Shown: positions 53,162 to 62,329 of the stretch, piece by piece
How positions within the stretch are numbered: position 1 is the stretch's first letter
Layout: each line of letters starts with the position of its first letter
Source of the DNA: Yonghaparkia sp. Root332
GTDB lineage: Bacteria; Actinomycetota; Actinomycetes; Actinomycetales; Microbacteriaceae
NCBI RefSeq assembly: GCF_001425665.1
Contig: NZ_LMCX01000001.1
Span: forward strand, 62,001 to 126,000
Direction: 5' to 3'
Length of the DNA stretch: 64,000 bases
Translations under genes and position numbers: made by a program
Notes under the pieces: generated by a model
What the model saw: the letters and a program-made list of their open reading frames with translations, nothing else
What the model was told of the DNA's origin: nothing
The model's database searches: none

Positions 53162-54672
53162 GCGGCCACCTCCGCCGGCGTCTCGCCGGCCATCATCAGT
53201 CCGAGGACGCTGCGGGGGGTATCGCCCGGCACGATGCCGACGATGCGCCCGCGGTACATGACCGCGATGCGGTCGGCGAGCGCGACGACCTCGTCGAGCT
53301 CGGTCGAGACGACGATGACGGGAACCCCGGCGTCGCGCGTCTCGACGATGCGCTTGTGGACGAACTCGATCGACCCGACGTCGAGCCCACGGGTGGGCTG
53401 CGCCGCGATGAAGAGGCGCAGCTCGCGACTGAGCTCGCGAGCGAGGACGACCTTCTGCTGGTTGCCGCCCGACAGGCGGCCCACGCGCGTCGTGATGCCC
53501 TGCGCGCGCACGTCGAACTCGCGCACCTTCTCGGCGGCGAACCGCGCGAGGTCGGCGAGCTGCAGCGTGCCCCGCTTCACGAACGGCTCACCGGTCGAGC
53601 GGTCGAGCATGAGGTTCTCGGCGATCGTCATCTCGCCGACGAGGCCGTCCTCCGTGCGGTCCTCCGGCACGAAGCCGACGCCCGCGTCGAGCACGCCGCG
53701 CGTGGAGCGGCCGATGAGCTCCTCGCCGTCGAGGGCGATCGAGCCGTGGACGCGGTGCTGGAGACCCATGATGGCCTCGGTGAGCTCGGTCTGCCCGTTG
53801 CCCTGGACACCGGCGATCGCGAGGATCTCGCCGCGGCGCAGCGTGAACGAGACGCCGTCGACCAGAAGCTGCCCGTTGTGGTCGGTGACCGTCAGGTCGC
53901 GCACGACGAGCGCGTCGTCGCCGGGGGCGGCCGGGTCCTTGTCGACGGTGAGGTCGACCGCACGACCGACCATGAGGGAGGCGAGCTCGGCGTTGGTCGC
54001 GGTGGGCGAGGCCTCGCCGACGACCTTCCCGAGGCGGATGACCGTGATGCGGTCGGCGACCTCGCGGACCTCGCGGAGCTTGTGGGTGATGAAGACGATC
54101 GACGTGCCCTCGTCGCGGAGCTGGCGCATGATGGCCATGAGCTCGTCGGTCTCCTGCGGCGTGAGCACGGCGGTGGGCTCGTCGAAGACGAGCACGTTCG
54201 CGTTGCGCGAGAGGGCCTTGATGATCTCGACCCGCTGCTGCACCCCGACGGGGAGGTCCTCGATGAGGGCGTCCGGGTCGATGTCGAAGCCGAACCGCGC
54301 CGAGATCTCGACGACCTTCGCGCGCGCCGCCTCGAGGTCGAGGAGGCCGCCGGGCTTCGTCGACTCGTTGCCGAGCATGACGTTCTCGGCCACCGTGAAG
54401 ACGGGGATGAGCATGAAGTGCTGGTGCACCATGCCGATGCCGGCGTTCATCGCGTCGCCGGGGCCGGTGAAGCCCTGGACGACGTCGTCCAGGAGGATCT
54501 GACCCTCGTCGGCCTGGTACAGGCCGTAGAGCACGTTCATGAGGGTGGACTTCCCCGCACCGTTCTCGCCGAGCAGGCAGTGGATCTCGCCGGGCTCGAC
54601 CACGAGGTCGATGTGGTCGTTGGCGACCAGGGCGCCGAAGCGCTTGGTGATGCCACGAAGCTCGAGTTTCAT
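53158..54672 (-). CDS. Nucleoside ABC transporter ATPase (tandem domains)
   Basis: A 504-residue sugar/nucleoside-type ATPase with two nucleotide-binding domains. The first has Walker A LGENGAGKST (35-44), a degenerate signature LPVGVQQRVEI and Walker B VLVFDEPTAVL. The second has GVQGNGQTEL as a degenerate Walker A, signature LSGGNQQKVV and FIAAQPTRGLD. This asymmetric pair is usual for RbsA/YufO-type proteins. Start ATG 54672 is the one giving the canonical KLELRGITKRFG beginning. It is separated from the lipoprotein gene by a strong hairpin, which probably lowers its expression relative to the binding protein. Confidence 0.93.
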
Positions 54673-54872
54673 GCTCCGCGCCTTCCCGCGCCGTCGGGTG
54701 GAGTCGGCGCTGTCCGTGAGCTGGTGTCGGAGGATGCCGCGTTCAGGGCGACCGCGGCGGGCCCGACTGCTCCACTGTACGGGAGCGTCATGGCCGGGAT
54801 CTGAGCAGATGCGCGCGCATCTGAGCACGGCGTCGCGCGCGGGCGTCCTGGCGGATTCCCTCCGGAAACGGG

Positions 54873-54905
54873 CCGGGGGAGGCCAGCATCGCTGGCCTCC
54901 CCCGG
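54873..54905 (-). terminator. Attenuator hairpin between lipoprotein and ATPase genes
   Basis: A 15-bp perfect stem (54873-54887 with 54891-54905) closed by a 3-base loop, 16 bases past the BMP lipoprotein stop. No T-tract follows. Its place inside the operon suggests partial termination or 3'-end protection of the lipoprotein mRNA. Confidence 0.65.
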
Positions 54906-54921
54906 ATGGATCCGGTTGCGA

Positions 54922-56013
54922 CTACTGTCCGGGCGATGCCGGCGACGTGACCTCGATGTCACCGGCGACGATGCCCGCGGTGACCTCCTCGAGCTCGGCG
55001 GCCAGCTCGGCGCTGACCTTCGACTCGAAGTCGTGGAACGGCGCGAGGCCGAGGCCGCCGTTCTCGAGGGTGCCGACGAACGGCGTGTTGTCGAAGTTGC
55101 CCTCGGCAGCACCGGTCGTGACGTCGTACACGCCGACCGCGATGTTCTTCAGCACCGACGTGAGGAGCAGGTCGGCGACCGAGGGGTCGGTCTCGTAGAC
55201 GTCGGAGTCGACGCCGATGAGGGCGATCTCACGGTCGGAGTCGCGGATGGCCTCCGCGGCGCTCTGGTAGATCGGACCGCCGACGGGCATGAGCACGTCG
55301 ACGTTCTGGTCGATGAGGCCCTGGGCCGTCGTGAGGGCCTCGGTGCCGGGAGCGAAGCCGCCGGTGAAGGCGCCGGTCTGGCCGTCGAAGTCCCAGCCGA
55401 GGGCCTGGACGTTCGTGCCCTTGACCTCGTTGTGGTACTCGACGCCCTGCACGAAGCCGTCCATGAAGATCGTGACCGGCGGGATCTGGATGCCGCCGAA
55501 GGTGCCGACGAAGCCGGTCTTCGAGTAGCTCGCGGCCGCGTAGCCGGCGAGGAACGCCGCCTCGACGGTGTTGAACTGGATCGGCTTGACGTTCTCGCCC
55601 TCGACGAACTCGTCGATGATGGCGAAGTTGATGTCGGGGTTGGCCGTCGACGCCTCGGTCGTGGCCTCGGCGAGGAGGAAGCCGACCGTGACGATCAGGT
55701 CGCAGCCCTCGTCGACCAGGCTCGAGACGTTCGGGCCGTAGGCGTTCTCGTCGGCCGACTCGACCGCGTTGAACTCGACACCGAGGTCGTTGGCCGCGTC
55801 CTCGAGGCCCATGAAGCCGGCCTGGTTGAACGACTTGTCGTCGAAGCCGCCCGCGTCCGAGACCATGCAGGGGTAGAAGTCGGGCGCCTCGTCGGTGGGC
55901 GCGGCGCCCGGGGTCTCCTCCTCGGGTGCTGCGGCGCAGCCGGCGAGCACGAGCGCGCTGGCGCCGATGAGGGCGAGACCGCTGAGGGCGGTCTTGCGGG
56001 AAGTGAACGTCAC
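54922..56013 (-). CDS. BMP-family nucleoside-binding lipoprotein
   Basis: A 363-residue substrate-binding protein. The signal peptide ends in lipobox LVLAGC, with lipidated Cys26, followed by an acidic Pro-rich linker. The mature part has MVSDAGGFDDKSFNQAGFMG (in pieces), GCDLIVTVGF, ALIGVDSDVYETDP and LTSVLKNIAVGVYD, the periplasmic-binding motifs of BMP/Med proteins. These bind nucleosides for the importer encoded downstream. GTG 56013 has GGAGG at spacing 5. It heads the six-gene operon, with a palindrome and TAACGT -10 upstream. Confidence 0.93.
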   Translation of the reverse strand: MTFTSRKTALSGLALIGASALVLAGCAAAPEEETPGAAPTDEAPDFYPCMVSDAGGFDDKSFNQAGFMGLEDAANDLGVEFNAVESADENAYGPNVSSLVDEGCDLIVTVGFLLAEATTEASTANPDINFAIIDEFVEGENVKPIQFNTVEAAFLAGYAAASYSKTGFVGTFGGIQIPPVTIFMDGFVQGVEYHNEVKGTNVQALGWDFDGQTGAFTGGFAPGTEALTTAQGLIDQNVDVLMPVGGPIYQSAAEAIRDSDREIALIGVDSDVYETDPSVADLLLTSVLKNIAVGVYDVTTGAAEGNFDNTPFVGTLENGGLGLAPFHDFESKVSAELAAELEEVTAGIVAGDIEVTSPASPGQ

Positions 56014-56065
56014 TGTGTCCTCCAGAAAGCAGGGCCCAGCGGGGGCGCTGGGGTGGTTGCGCTTT

Positions 56066-56097
56066 ACGTTAGCGCCCGTGATCACTGCTCAGCAGTG
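56066..56097 (-). promoter_or_regulatory. Promoter and candidate operator of the nucleoside operon
   Basis: TAACGT on the minus strand (56071-56066) gives a leader of about 45 bases. Just upstream lies CACTGCT-C-AGCAGTG (56083-56097), a 7-bp palindrome covering the -35 region, a natural position for a repressor responding to nucleosides. No regulator gene is nearby. Confidence 0.45.
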
Positions 56098-56206
56098 CCT
56101 TTCGGCCGCGGTGACGCAAGCGTTACGGAACTGCGACGAGGGCGAAATCCCGCGGAAATCCGGGCTTCCCGCCGGTGGATGCGCGGCTCCGTGCGCGAAT
56201 GAGCAC

Positions 56207-56232
56207 CGGATGCGCGGCGCGAGGCGCATCCG
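56207..56232 (-). terminator. Terminator hairpin of manC
   Basis: CGGATGCGC (56207-56215) pairs with GCGCATCCG (56224-56232), 19 bases past the manC stop. A 237-base gap (56014-56250) separates manC from the lipoprotein gene and holds this hairpin plus the operon promoter. Confidence 0.55.
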
Positions 56233-56250
56233 CCCCGCCCCTCAGAACGG

Positions 56251-57372
56251 CTAGAGGAGGTCGTTGCGCCCCGCCGACTTGATGGCGTCGACGACCGCCT
56301 TGACGCGCTGAGCGTGCTCGCGCGTGGTGACCAGCAGCGCGTCGGGGGTGTCGACGACGACGATGTCGGTGACGCCGATGAGGGAGATCAGGCGCGGGCT
56401 CTGGCTCACCACGACGCCGCTGGAGGAGTCGGACAGCACGCGCGCCCCCTCCCCCAGGATCGCGAGGTCGCCGGGGCGGCCGCCGGAGAGGAGCTTGGCG
56501 AGGGAGGAGAAGTCGCCCACGTCGTCCCACGGGAAGTCGCCGCGCACGACCGCCAGGCGGCCGGCCTCGGCGGCGGGCTCGGCGACGGAGTAGTCGATGG
56601 CGATCTTCGACAGCATCGGCCAGATCGCGTCGACGACGTCCTCGCGCGCCTCCGTGTCCCACGCCGCCGCGATCTCGACCAGGCCCTCGTGCAGCTCGGG
56701 CTGGGTGCGGGCGAGCTCCTCGAGCAGTCGATCGGCGCGCGAGATGAACATGCCCGCGTTCCAGAGGTAGTCGCCCGAGCGCACGTACTGCGTCGCCGTG
56801 TCGAGGTCGGGCTTCTCGACGAAGCGGTCGACGAGCTCGGCGTGCGGCGCGCCCTCGACCTCGAGCGGCGCTCCGCAGTGGATGTAGCCGAAGCCCATCG
56901 ACGGCTCGGTCGGCGTGATGCCGATGGTGGTGATGAGGCCGGTGCGCGCGACCGCGACGGCCTCGGAGACCGCGCGGCGGAAGCGCTCGGCGTCGGTGAT
57001 CACGTGGTCGGCGGCGAAGGAGCCGATGATCACCTCGGGGTCGCGGCGATGAAGGATGGCCGCCGCGAGGCCGATCGCCGCGGACGACTCCTTCGGCTCG
57101 GACTCGAGCACCATGTTGGCGTGCGTGAGCTCCGGCAGCTGCTTCTCCACGGCCGCACGGTGGGCGCGTCCGGTGACCACCATGATGCGGTCGCTGCCGG
57201 TCAGGGGCAGGATGCGCTCCCACGTCTCGCGCAGCAGCGTCCGCCCGGTGCCGGTGAGGTCGTGGAGGAACTTCGGAGCCTCCGCGCGGGAGAGGGGCCA
57301 GAGCCTCGAGCCGACGCCGCCGGCGGGGATGATCGCGTGGAAGTCGGGCAGTGCTCCCTCGAGTTCGCGCAT
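56251..57372 (-). CDS. manC: Mannose-1-phosphate guanylyltransferase
   Basis: A 373-residue nucleotidyltransferase making GDP-mannose. It has IIPAGGVGSRLWPLSR (14-29), APKFLHDL, the metal-binding FAADHVI, FVEKPD, NAGMFI and FPWDDVGDF, signatures of the ManC/ManB group without a C-terminal isomerase domain. ATG 57372 lies 7 bases after TAGGGT, so the mRNA is leaderless. In mycobacteria its homologue sits beside wbbL-rmlD; here it lies next to the sdh operon. It supplies GDP-mannose for wall and lipid glycans. Confidence 0.93.
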   Translation of the reverse strand: MRELEGALPDFHAIIPAGGVGSRLWPLSRAEAPKFLHDLTGTGRTLLRETWERILPLTGSDRIMVVTGRAHRAAVEKQLPELTHANMVLESEPKESSAAIGLAAAILHRRDPEVIIGSFAADHVITDAERFRRAVSEAVAVARTGLITTIGITPTEPSMGFGYIHCGAPLEVEGAPHAELVDRFVEKPDLDTATQYVRSGDYLWNAGMFISRADRLLEELARTQPELHEGLVEIAAAWDTEAREDVVDAIWPMLSKIAIDYSVAEPAAEAGRLAVVRGDFPWDDVGDFSSLAKLLSGGRPGDLAILGEGARVLSDSSSGVVVSQSPRLISLIGVTDIVVVDTPDALLVTTREHAQRVKAVVDAIKSAGRNDLL

Positions 57373-57379
57373 GCCGGTC

Positions 57380-57385
57380 ACCCTA
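57380..57385 (-). promoter_or_regulatory. Leaderless promoter of manC
   Basis: TAGGGT on the minus strand with 7 bases to ATG 57372. Confidence 0.5.
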
Positions 57386-57419
57386 GCGCGGGGCGCGGAA
57401 GCACTCAGAAATCTCGACG

Positions 57420-57516
57420 TAGGATGGAATTCATCGGCGGCCACCAGTCGAGACCGGTATTCATCGGAGTTCAAGGACGCAGTTCACTGCGCCCGTCGTC
57501 CTTGCCCTGAGGAGGG
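57420..57516 (+). promoter_or_regulatory. sdhCDAB promoter and leader
   Basis: TAGGAT (57420-57425) starts a leader of about 90 bases. The leader carries two ATTCATCGG direct repeats. It also has a two-part hairpin: AAGGACG at 57473-57479 pairs with 57497-57503, and inside it GCAG at 57479-57482 pairs with 57487-57490. A GAGGAGGG ribosome binding site precedes GTG 57523. The long leader contrasts with the leaderless genes around it and could be a control point. Confidence 0.4.
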
Positions 57517-57522
57517 TTTCTC

Positions 57523-57966
57523 GTGCCAGCGAAGGTAGCGGGAGCCGGAGCGAGCAGCTCATCGGCGCCCCTGACCGTGCCCGCCCCCCGACCACCCGTC
57601 ATCGCCGGAACCCTGTACCGCGGCCATGAGGGAATGTGGTCCTGGGTCCTGCACCGCATCACCGGTGTGGCGATCTACTTCTTCCTTCTCGTCCACATCC
57701 TCGACACCGCTCTCGTGCGCGTCAGCCCCGAGGCCTACAACGTGGTCATCGAGTCGTACAAGACGCCCATCATGGGTCTCGGCGAGCTGGCGCTCGTCGG
57801 TGCGATCGGCTTCCACGCCCTCAACGGGCTCCGGATCATCCTGGTCGACTTCTGGTCGGTCGGGACGCGGCACCAGCGCGCGCTGTTCTGGGGAGTCCTC
57901 GGGCTCTGGGCCGTCCTCATGATCGGCTTCGCCCCCCGCCACCTCATCCACGTGTTCGGAGGCTGA
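57523..57966 (+). CDS. sdhC: Succinate dehydrogenase cytochrome b subunit
   Basis: A 147-residue membrane anchor with three hydrophobic helices. It has WSWVLHRITGVAIYFFLLVHILD, containing the SdhC HRxTG motif and heme-ligand-type histidines, and GFHALNGLRIILVD. It anchors the SdhAB catalytic pair and passes electrons to menaquinone. GTG 57523 has a GAGGAGGG site. It is the first gene of sdhCDAB. Confidence 0.93.
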   Translation: MPAKVAGAGASSSSAPLTVPAPRPPVIAGTLYRGHEGMWSWVLHRITGVAIYFFLLVHILDTALVRVSPEAYNVVIESYKTPIMGLGELALVGAIGFHALNGLRIILVDFWSVGTRHQRALFWGVLGLWAVLMIGFAPRHLIHVFGG

Positions 57967-57968
57967 GC

Positions 57969-58412
57969 ATGACGACCATCGACGCACCGCGCTCCTCCGC
58001 CGCACGCACGCGCAGCGGGATGAACCTCGAGAAGTGGGGCTGGATGTACATGCGCGCCTCGGGGGTCGTCCTCGTCGTGCTCATCTTCGGCCACCTCTTC
58101 GTCAACCTCGTCGCGGGCGACGGCGTGAGCCAGATCGACTTCGCGTTCGTGGCCGGCAAGCTGAGCGACCCGTTCTGGCAGGTCTGGGACACGCTGCTGC
58201 TGTGGCTCGCGCTCATCCACGGCGCGAACGGCATGCGCACTCTCGTCAACGACTACGTGACGAAGCCGAAGGTGCGCTCGGCGCTCCACTTCGCGCTCGC
58301 CTCCTCGACGGCCGTGCTGCTGATCCTCGGCACGCTCGTCATCTACACCTTCGACCCGTGCCCGGCCGGCGCGGACCCCGAGCTCATCGCCTCGTTCTGC
58401 TCGACGCTCTGA
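57969..58412 (+). CDS. sdhD: Succinate dehydrogenase membrane anchor subunit
   Basis: A 147-residue protein with three hydrophobic helices. [26 protein letters not shown] begins the first helix (His heme ligand candidate), and [15 protein letters not shown] follows helix 2. These are typical of actinobacterial SdhD. ATG 57969 follows the sdhC stop by 2 bases. It forms the quinone site with SdhC. Confidence 0.92.
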   Translation: MTTIDAPRSSAARTRSGMNLEKWGWMYMRASGVVLVVLIFGHLFVNLVAGDGVSQIDFAFVAGKLSDPFWQVWDTLLLWLALIHGANGMRTLVNDYVTKPKVRSALHFALASSTAVLLILGTLVIYTFDPCPAGADPELIASFCSTL

Positions 58413-58458
58413 GCGTCGGCATCCGAGCGCTCGACACCTGACATCGCGGAGACATCCT

Positions 58459-60261
58459 GTGAGCACTGAGACCACCATGACCCCGACCGCATCCGCGGTC
58501 CACCATCACCAGTTCGACGTCGTGATCGTCGGCGCCGGCGGCGCCGGCATGCGCGCGGCCATCGAGGCCGGCCCCAACGCGAAGACCGCCGTCATCTCCA
58601 AGCTCTATCCGACGCGCTCTCACACGGGCGCCGCGCAGGGCGGCATGGCCGCCGCCCTCGCGAACGTCGAGGAGGACAGCTGGGAGTGGCACACCTTCGA
58701 CACCGTCAAGGGCGGCGACTACCTCGTCGACCAGGACGCGGCGGAGATCCTCGCGAAGGAGGCCATCGATGCGATCATCGACCTCGAGAACATGGGCCTG
58801 CCCTTCAACCGCACGCCCGACGGCAAGATCGACCAGCGCCGATTCGGCGGTCACACGCGCGATCACGGCAAGGCGCCCGTGCGCCGGGCGTGCTACGCCG
58901 CAGACCGCACCGGTCACATGATCCTGCAGACGCTCTTCCAGAACTGCGTCAAGCTCGGCATCGACTTCTACAACGAGTTCTACGTGCTCGACCTGCTGCT
59001 GAGCGAGGTCGACGGCGAGCGACGCGCCGCCGGCGTCGTCGCCTACGAGCTCGCCACGGGCGACCTGCACGTCTTCCACGCCAAGAGCGTCGTCTTCGCC
59101 ACGGGCGGCTTCGGCAAGATCTACAAGACCACCTCCAACGCCCACACCCTCACGGGCGACGGCGTCGGCATCATCTGGCGCAAGGGCATCCCGCTGGAGG
59201 ACATGGAGTTCTTCCAGTTCCATCCGACCGGGCTCGCGGGCCTGGGCATCCTCCTCACCGAGGGCGCCCGCGGAGAGGGCGCCATCCTGCGCAATGCGAG
59301 CGGCGAGCGCTTCATGGAGCGCTACGCGCCCACGATCAAGGACCTCGCGCCGCGCGACATCATCTCCCGCTGCATGGTGCAGGAGGTCGCCGAAGGCCGC
59401 GGCGCCGGCCCGAACAAGGACTACGTGCTGCTCGACTGCACCCACCTGGGCGCGGAGGTGCTGGAGACCAAGCTCCCCGACATCACCGAGTTCGCGCGCA
59501 CCTACCTCGGCGTCGACCCCGTGGTCGAGCCGGTGCCGGTCATGCCGACCGCGCACTACGCGATGGGCGGGATCCCGACCAACATCAAGGCCGAGGTGCT
59601 CGCCGACAACGACACCGTCATCAAGGGCCTCTACGCGGCCGGCGAGTGCGCGTGCGTCTCGGTGCACGGCTCGAACCGCCTCGGGACGAACTCGCTGCTC
59701 GACATCAACGTCTTCGGCAAGCGCGCCGGCAAGTACGCCGTCGAGTACGCCAGCTCGGCCGACTTCGCCCCGCTGCCTGAGGACCCGGCCAAGGAGGTGC
59801 GCGAGATGGTCGAGCGCCTCCGGGTCGCCGACGGCCCCGAGCGCCTCGCCCCGCTGCGCAAGACGCTGCAGGAGGAGATGGACAAGAACGCGCAGGTGTT
59901 CCGCACCGAGGAGAGCCTCGGCAGCGTGACCACGACCATCCAGGAGCTCCGCGACCGGTACCAGAACATCGGCATCCAGGACCGCGGGAAGCGCTTCAAC
60001 ACCGACCTCCTCGAGGCGATCGAGCTGGGCTTCCTGCTCGACATCGCCGAGGTCGTCGTGTTCTCGGCGCGCAACCGCAAGGAGAGCCGCGGCGGTCACA
60101 TGCGCGACGACTTCCCCGACCGCAACGACGCCGACTACATGCAGCACACGATGGCCTACCTCGTGGGCGACCTGCACTCGGCGAACCCGGAGGACCACAT
60201 CCGCATGGATTGGAAGCCCGTCACGATCACGCACTACCAGCCCATGGAGAGGAAGTACTGA
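58459..60261 (+). CDS. sdhA: Succinate dehydrogenase flavoprotein subunit
   Basis: A 600-residue FAD subunit oxidising succinate to fumarate. It has [17 protein letters not shown], the covalent-FAD motif [11 protein letters not shown] (His55), [56 protein letters not shown] and [10 protein letters not shown], all standard. GTG 58459 has a GGAG site 8 bases upstream. The stop overlaps the sdhB ATG by one base. Confidence 0.96.
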   Translation: MSTETTMTPTASAVHHHQFDVVIVGAGGAGMRAAIEAGPNAKTAVISKLYPTRSHTGAAQGGMAAALANVEEDSWEWHTFDTVKGGDYLVDQDAAEILAKEAIDAIIDLENMGLPFNRTPDGKIDQRRFGGHTRDHGKAPVRRACYAADRTGHMILQTLFQNCVKLGIDFYNEFYVLDLLLSEVDGERRAAGVVAYELATGDLHVFHAKSVVFATGGFGKIYKTTSNAHTLTGDGVGIIWRKGIPLEDMEFFQFHPTGLAGLGILLTEGARGEGAILRNASGERFMERYAPTIKDLAPRDIISRCMVQEVAEGRGAGPNKDYVLLDCTHLGAEVLETKLPDITEFARTYLGVDPVVEPVPVMPTAHYAMGGIPTNIKAEVLADNDTVIKGLYAAGECACVSVHGSNRLGTNSLLDINVFGKRAGKYAVEYASSADFAPLPEDPAKEVREMVERLRVADGPERLAPLRKTLQEEMDKNAQVFRTEESLGSVTTTIQELRDRYQNIGIQDRGKRFNTDLLEAIELGFLLDIAEVVVFSARNRKESRGGHMRDDFPDRNDADYMQHTMAYLVGDLHSANPEDHIRMDWKPVTITHYQPMERKY

Positions 60262-61016
60262 TGGCCACGACCGCCCCCGAGGCCCCCGCGCAGGAGGTCG
60301 GCGCCGTCCAGGCCTTCACCGTCACCCTCATCGTGCGCCGGTTCGACCCCGAGAAGGACGCCGAGCCGCACTGGCAGGACTTCGACGTCGAGATGTACTC
60401 GACCGACCGCGTGCTCGACGCCCTGCACAAGATCAAGTGGGACCAGGACGGCACCCTCGCGTTCCGCCGCTCGTGCGCCCACGGCATCTGCGGCTCGGAC
60501 GCGATGCGCATCAACGGCCGCAACCGCCTCGCGTGCAAGACGCTGATCAAGGACCTCGACATCTCGAAGCCGATCTACGTCGAGGCAATCAAGGGCCTGC
60601 CGCTGGAGAAGGACCTCATCGTCGACATGGAGCCCTTCTTCGAGTCGTACCGCCAGGTTCAGCCCTTCCTCATCGCGAGCTCGAAGCCCGAGAAGGAGCG
60701 CCTGCAGACGATCGAGCAGCGTGCGCGCTTCGACGACACCACCAAGTGCATCCTGTGCGCCGCGTGCACGTCGTCGTGCCCCGTGTTCTGGACCGACGGC
60801 CAGTACTTCGGCCCCGCCGCGATCGTCAACGCGCACCGCTTCATCTTCGACAGCCGCGACGACGCCGCCCAGGTGCGCCTGGACATCCTCAACGACAAGG
60901 AGGGCGTGTGGCGCTGCCGCACGACCTTCAACTGCTCGGAGGCGTGCCCGCGCGGCATCGAGGTCACGAAGGCGATCGCCGAGGTCAAGCAGGCGATCCT
61001 GCGCGGCAAGCCGTAG
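60261..61016 (+). CDS. sdhB: Succinate dehydrogenase iron-sulfur subunit
   Basis: A 251-residue subunit with three iron-sulfur clusters. The 2Fe-2S ligands lie in SCAHGICGSDAM plus RLACKT; the 4Fe-4S/3Fe-4S ligands lie in CILCAACTSSCPVF and NCSEACPRGIEVTK. It carries electrons from SdhA to the membrane anchors. ATG 60261 overlaps the sdhA TGA. It ends the operon, followed by a strong terminator. Confidence 0.96.
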   Translation: MATTAPEAPAQEVGAVQAFTVTLIVRRFDPEKDAEPHWQDFDVEMYSTDRVLDALHKIKWDQDGTLAFRRSCAHGICGSDAMRINGRNRLACKTLIKDLDISKPIYVEAIKGLPLEKDLIVDMEPFFESYRQVQPFLIASSKPEKERLQTIEQRARFDDTTKCILCAACTSSCPVFWTDGQYFGPAAIVNAHRFIFDSRDDAAQVRLDILNDKEGVWRCRTTFNCSEACPRGIEVTKAIAEVKQAILRGKP

Positions 61017-61047
61017 CGAGGGACGGCGCGTCGCGAACGCGCCGATC

Positions 61048-61079
61048 GAGGGCCCCGGGGATGCTCCCCCGGGGCCCTC
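61048..61079 (+). terminator. Terminator of sdhCDAB
   Basis: GAGGGCCCCGGGG (61048-61060) pairs perfectly with 61067-61079 over a 6-base loop, 32 bases past the sdhB stop, followed by TCTCCCGTTCCC. Confidence 0.7.
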
Positions 61080-61150
61080 TCCCGTTCCCGGTCCTGCCCC
61101 AGCCTGCGACGAGCCTGGACATCCGAGCGCGGCCTTCCGGACGGGCTCGT

Positions 61151-61156
61151 TAGGGT
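61151..61156 (+). promoter_or_regulatory. Leaderless promoter of yihY-like gene
   Basis: TAGGGT with 6 bases to ATG 61163. Confidence 0.5.
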
Positions 61157-61162
61157 GTCGGG

Positions 61163-62320
61163 ATGCCCGGACGGAAGCCCCACGAACGACCCGAGGTCGA
61201 CTCCCCCGCTATCTCCCCCGCCGCCGACGCGCCGAGCGCCGTCGATCGCGCCAAGGCCCTCGTCGCTCGCGTGATGCGCTCCAAGCCGGTGCGGGTGTTC
61301 CAGCACTACGGGCGCGAGCGCGGGCCGATCCTCGCCTCGGGCCTGGCGTACTCGGCGATCTTCTCCGTCTTCGCCGCGCTGTGGGTGGGGTTCTCGATCG
61401 CGGGCGCCATCGTCTCGGAGGATCTCGGACTGCGCACCACGGTCATCCGCGTGCTCGCCGATGCGGTGCCGGGCCTCATCGACACCGGGATGGGCGACGG
61501 CGCGATCGACCCGAACGACCTGCTCGACACGGCCGCATTCACGTGGACCGGCGCGCTCGCGCTCATCGGCCTGCTCGTCACGGCGCTCGGCTGGCTCGCG
61601 TCGGCCCGAGACGCGGTGCGCGTGCTGTTCGACCTGCCGCCCGCCGAGGGCAACGTGATCGTCCAGCGACTGAAGGATCTCGTGATCGCGATCGGCTTCG
61701 GAGCCGTGCTGATCCTCTCGGCGGCGCTCACGGTGATCGGCACGCAGGCGACCGATCTGGTCCTCGGGTCGTTCGGGCTCGGCGAGACCGTCGTCGCGAC
61801 CGCGCTCTCGCGAGCCGTGTCGCTCGTCGTCATGTTCGCGCTCGACGCGGTCGTGCTCGCGGCGCTGTTCCGCGTGCTCGCAGGGCTGCCGATCCCCCTC
61901 CGGCGACTGCGATCGGGCGTGCTCATCGGGGCCGCTCTGCTCGGCGCGCTCAAGATCCTCGGGTCGGCCCTGCTCGGCGGCGCGACCTCCAACCCGCTGC
62001 TCGCCTCGTTCGCCGTCATCATCGGCCTCCTGATCTTCTTCAACCTGGTCTGCCAGGTGATCCTGGTCTCGGCCGCGTGGGTCGCGGTGACGGTGCGGGA
62101 TGCCGGACTCGTGCTCGACGAGTCGGTCGCCGCGCGGCGGCTCCAGGCCGCGCGAGCCCTCGTCGCCGAGCACGACGACGGGGCCGATGAGCCGGCCGGG
62201 TTCTGGGCGCGACGGCGCCTGCGTCGTGCGCGGGCGCGCGCGGAGCGCGCGAGCCAGAACGCCGCCGTGCGCGCGGCCGGCGCCGAGCGCGGGCGTTCGA
62301 GCGTCCGTGGCCGAACCTAG
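61163..62320 (+). CDS. YihY/BrkB family inner-membrane protein
   Basis: A 385-residue protein with about six hydrophobic segments. It has the family start RERGPILASGLAYSAIFSVFAALWVGFS in helix 1 and the LRRLRSGVLIGAALLGALKILGS segment before helix 5. The last 60 residues are Arg/Ala-rich and probably cytoplasmic. Despite the historic ribonuclease BN label, family members are membrane proteins of unclear function. In mycobacteria a homologue lies next to trpS, consistent with trpS two genes on. Confidence 0.88.
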   Translation: MPGRKPHERPEVDSPAISPAADAPSAVDRAKALVARVMRSKPVRVFQHYGRERGPILASGLAYSAIFSVFAALWVGFSIAGAIVSEDLGLRTTVIRVLADAVPGLIDTGMGDGAIDPNDLLDTAAFTWTGALALIGLLVTALGWLASARDAVRVLFDLPPAEGNVIVQRLKDLVIAIGFGAVLILSAALTVIGTQATDLVLGSFGLGETVVATALSRAVSLVVMFALDAVVLAALFRVLAGLPIPLRRLRSGVLIGAALLGALKILGSALLGGATSNPLLASFAVIIGLLIFFNLVCQVILVSAAWVAVTVRDAGLVLDESVAARRLQAARALVAEHDDGADEPAGFWARRRLRRARARAERASQNAAVRAAGAERGRSSVRGRT

Positions 62321-62323
62321 GAT
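62318..62323 (+). promoter_or_regulatory. Leaderless promoter of xth
   Basis: TAGGAT overlaps the end of the yihY-like gene and ends 6 bases before ATG 62330. A GGAGG string lies only one base from the ATG, too close to act as a ribosome binding site. Confidence 0.5.
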
Positions 62324-62329
62324 GGAGGC

